Position numbers and translations under genes: made by a program. Below the pieces are notes generated by a model. That model made no database searches. It had not been told where the DNA came from and was given only the letters and a program-made list of their open reading frames with translations. Of a stretch of 64,000 nt of DNA, positions 61,298-64,000 are shown in pieces; the stretch's first letter is position 1, and each line of letters starts with the position of its first letter. Origin of the DNA: Lactarius indigo (taxonomy: Eukaryota; Basidiomycota; Agaricomycetes; Russulales; Russulaceae); contig JAFKAC010000158.1 of the NCBI GenBank assembly GCA_025766275.1, positions 1 to 64,000 on the forward strand, given 5' to 3'.

Positions 61298-64000
61298 CTA
61301 CATATGTGGGCTCCAACCTGCATTATGCATAACACAAGTCAGCGTTCGAGAACATCGCTTGAGGTTTCGAGGCCCACCTATGAACATGCATGCCAGGTTT
61401 GTGGGGTCAGTCGCCTCGGCGATGAGCTCATTCACGGTATACTCTGTACTGAGCGAGCGGTCCAGCTTGCGCGCAACGGCCGTCAACGCACGATCCGCCG
61501 CCTCGTCCGCCGATCCGCTGCTCATATCCAGCCCGGGCACGCCGCCCGGGCCAGGCGTCGGCGCGCGCGACGCGTCCGTCGACGGAGAGCCCTGTACGCG
61601 TTTGATCTTGAACTCGCTCGCGGTCCTTACAGTGCGTGTGCGTGCGTGTCAGCATGCAGCGCTGACGGGGGGGAAGGGTGGAGACGGAACGCACCAGGAG
61701 TGGAGGGGGTCGTATTTGAATACTTCGAGCACGGTGAGGATGACCTCCGAGTCGTCGCGCAGCACGCGGAGCGTTTCTTCCGCGCAGCGCTGGAAGACGC
61801 CCTGTGTCCCAGTCGTGCCCATCCCGTCGACCATGTCGGCCGTCATACGGAAGGGCACGCACTCTGGGATGGCGAGTAGCTTGCCCTGGTGGTTGTGGTG
61901 CGGTCAGGGCTCATGTGATGATCGAAAGGGCGGAGAAAATGGGTTTTACCTGCTCAAAGGCGATCCCGAGATCGATGTGCACGACCTCGCCGGTGCCGCT
62001 GTCAAGGAGGATATTCGATGTGTGTCGGTCGCCCAGCCCTAGTATATGTCCGACGATGGACGTCGTCGCGACGCTGCGAGTGTAGTTGAGCCGCATGGCA
62101 AACCATGACATCGGCGTCTTGTGCTTTTCGGTAAAGAAGTGTCGCATTACCGGTCTGAACCGCTCCCTTAGCGAGAGGAAGAGCGTGATTAATTTGCTAT
62201 TAAGGGCAGGGGAGGTCATGTTCTCATGTCGCATCGTATACATTTTGTTGTAAAAGTCACGTGGAGAGATGTCGCCTTTGTTATATCTGCCGTGCCAGTG
62301 GCGTGTTGGGCTCTATTTAGGTATAGAATACGACACACTCACCTCATGTGTGCTCTTGAAATCCAGTGACTGAACGGTAAGGTATTGCCCACGAATTCGA
62401 GCACACCTGCTTGTGAGGCCAGAGGGATGACCTTGTAGCCTCGGATACTGAGGTTGCGTCTCTCCGTTTCGCGGTCACAACGTAGGACTGCATTGACGAG
62501 GTCAAAAACCTGTTCCATGACGGCATCCTGTCGAAGGTCGTCTTTTCCTTCGCCCTTGAACTATAATAGGGTCCCTCAGCCTTGTCCACAAAAGTAAATG
62601 ACTGGACACTCACGAGCTGCTTGTACTTGACACCATCAGAGCCGCGGCAAAGACATATTTTTGGAACATTGACCCCTCCCGCCGTGTCGAAAGTCTTCTC
62701 ATAGTGGCTGACCCACACGCAGTCCTGATATTGGAGCGTAGGGTCCAAGGGAGTGTTGGCCGTTAAGACAGGAACACGGATATCGCGCAACTTCAGAATG
62801 AGCATATCGCTCTGTATGTCGTATGGTCCGCTTCGGCCTTTTTCCACTGAATTTTTGATGGGATGTTTCGCCCACTGAAGATATGCATCGCAGACGTGCT
62901 CCACGTCGACAAGTTGTCGACTGGAGGAGGGGTCCGCTCGCAAGCGATCAAAGATATTGGCGGCAGCAGCCGCTCTCTCCGTGTAAGATAGGGGACCATC
63001 CAGACGGGCGGAAGAGCGTCTCGTAGCCCCGGTCGTAGCCCCAGAAGGCGGTCGCAGACAGTAAACTTGATATAAACTATGAAACGGGTGCTCGCGGCAC
63101 ATTCTGAGGATGAGGTTTTGCAAGGTCTCTTGACTCCCTGAAACAGAACCGATCTCGGGCTTCGCCAAGCGAGCGGAAAGTTGGTGGGCCAGAAAAACAA
63201 ACTTCCGAGAGGGAATGCGGTCAATGGAGGATCGAACCTTTCCCTGCAAGGCGTTGTCGTTGTCGTTAAAGTTAGCAAACCAGAGGGAGACTAGCCGGAT
63301 GTGCCCGTCATTGTCGAAATTGTCCGCGGTTTGGAGACAACGCGAGTACATGTCAATAGCTTGCTGTAGAAACGTGCTGAGGGATTCATTGTGTTTTCTG
63401 TAGCGTTGCGTATCTTCTTGGAGTAACCTTTCTGCTTTCTCTTGGTCCAGTTTCAAATTGGCGAAAATGGCGGACCCAGACTGAGTTCTCAACATCTGCT
63501 CCTTCCTGTGTTGGATCTCCTTTTCTTTGCGCTCCGCATACAGCTTCCACTTTATGGCATCTGGAGACTGCAGAATGGAGTGATACTGTCGGTCAGCGAA
63601 TACGGCGCATTGGTGATACACAGTTGCGACCGAGGCTTGTGGTCGCTCGACGGCAGCCATGAATTCAGTCACCAACGACGCTGCGGGACTAAAATAGCGC
63701 GTCCAAATATCCATAGGCTTCTCGAGGCAGGCCTCAGATGTCCATGCGCCCTGTCCTGCGGGTCAGTCTACGTATCAACCAGGCGACCGCGCACATTACC
63801 AGACGAGCCAGGAGCAGGGCCTTTTGAGTGTGATCTTGCGTCGTTTTCGATGTGATATCCGGGAAGTGGAGGGAAACTAAGTCCTTCAGGAACTGCACGG
63901 CTACTTTATGTTCCTTTTGGCCCCAAAGAACGTTTGCAAACTCTTGAGATACTAGGGCGCTCGGAGAACGTTCGAGCTTCTGAGCGCGTATCACGGAATT
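61298..64000 (-). CDS. TEL1: Tel1/ATM checkpoint kinase, C-terminal part (FAT, PI3K-like kinase, FATC)
   Basis: Tel1 is the PI3K-related kinase that senses double-strand breaks and maintains telomeres. Only the C-terminal part lies in the window; the reading frame is open at base 64000 ([20 protein letters not shown]). FAT-region motifs include [34 protein letters not shown] and [20 protein letters not shown]. The kinase domain includes [24 protein letters not shown] contacts (KYKQLV), [21 protein letters not shown], the catalytic loop [13 protein letters not shown] and [14 protein letters not shown]. After [20 protein letters not shown], the FATC domain [20 protein letters not shown] is spliced to GWSPHM, with the stop at 61300-61298. 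Introns of about 50-70 bp lie near 62565-62610, 62285-62340, 61890-61950, 61630-61690 and 61335-61388. No lesion is seen in the catalytic motifs. Confidence 0.94.

Overview
The window is nuclear DNA from a filamentous fungus, most likely a basidiomycete of the Agaricomycetes. The genes are intron-dense, with short introns (about 50-70 bp, GTRNGT/YAG borders) and several micro-exons, and the intergenic spaces are mostly short. The gene content fits: a two-finger SRE/URBS1-type iron regulator, an Opi1 repressor, a polyporopepsin-like aspartic protease, a fungal HAUS6-like augmin subunit and a decayed Crinkler-kinase gene. I cannot name the species. All exon models were built by eye from splice signals and family motifs, so the ends are firmer than the inner junctions.

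Layout. 1-408: 5' part of HSE1 (minus). 2390-4040: secreted aspartic protease (minus). 4041-6923: gene-free, with a diverged inverted repeat. 6924-7692: MMS2 (plus). 8795-24415: a run of minus-strand genes, namely OPI1, a two-finger GATA factor, a HAUS6-like gene, an unrecognised gene, RPL37 and a VPS9-domain gene. 24716-32623, plus strand: an unrecognised coiled-coil gene, a short Bud6 N-terminal-domain protein, an NTF2-like-domain protein and a broken Crinkler-kinase gene. 34068-37769: CWC27 and UBC6 (plus). 38160-38842: CDC8 (minus). 38843-46543: a 7.7-kb block without a supported gene. 46544-53356: a zinc-finger protein, MKT1 and SEC28 (all minus). 53581-55449: RAD9 (plus), divergent from SEC28. 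57916-60625: a STE20/PAK kinase (plus). 61298-64000: the 3' half of TEL1/ATM (minus), running off the window.

Most genes are housekeeping and form no operon-like unit. Three lie in DNA-damage tolerance or checkpoint pathways (MMS2, RAD9, TEL1). HSE1, the VPS9 protein and SEC28 act in vesicle traffic. OPI1 and the GATA factor are neighbouring regulators. The unusual items are the decayed Crinkler-kinase locus with a duplicated head domain, a stand-alone Bud6 N-terminal domain, a RAD9 gene with an apparent one-base frameshift, a ribosomal-protein gene whose first coding exon is only the ATG, a fungal augmin-like subunit, and the inverted repeat near 4.6-5.3 kb.
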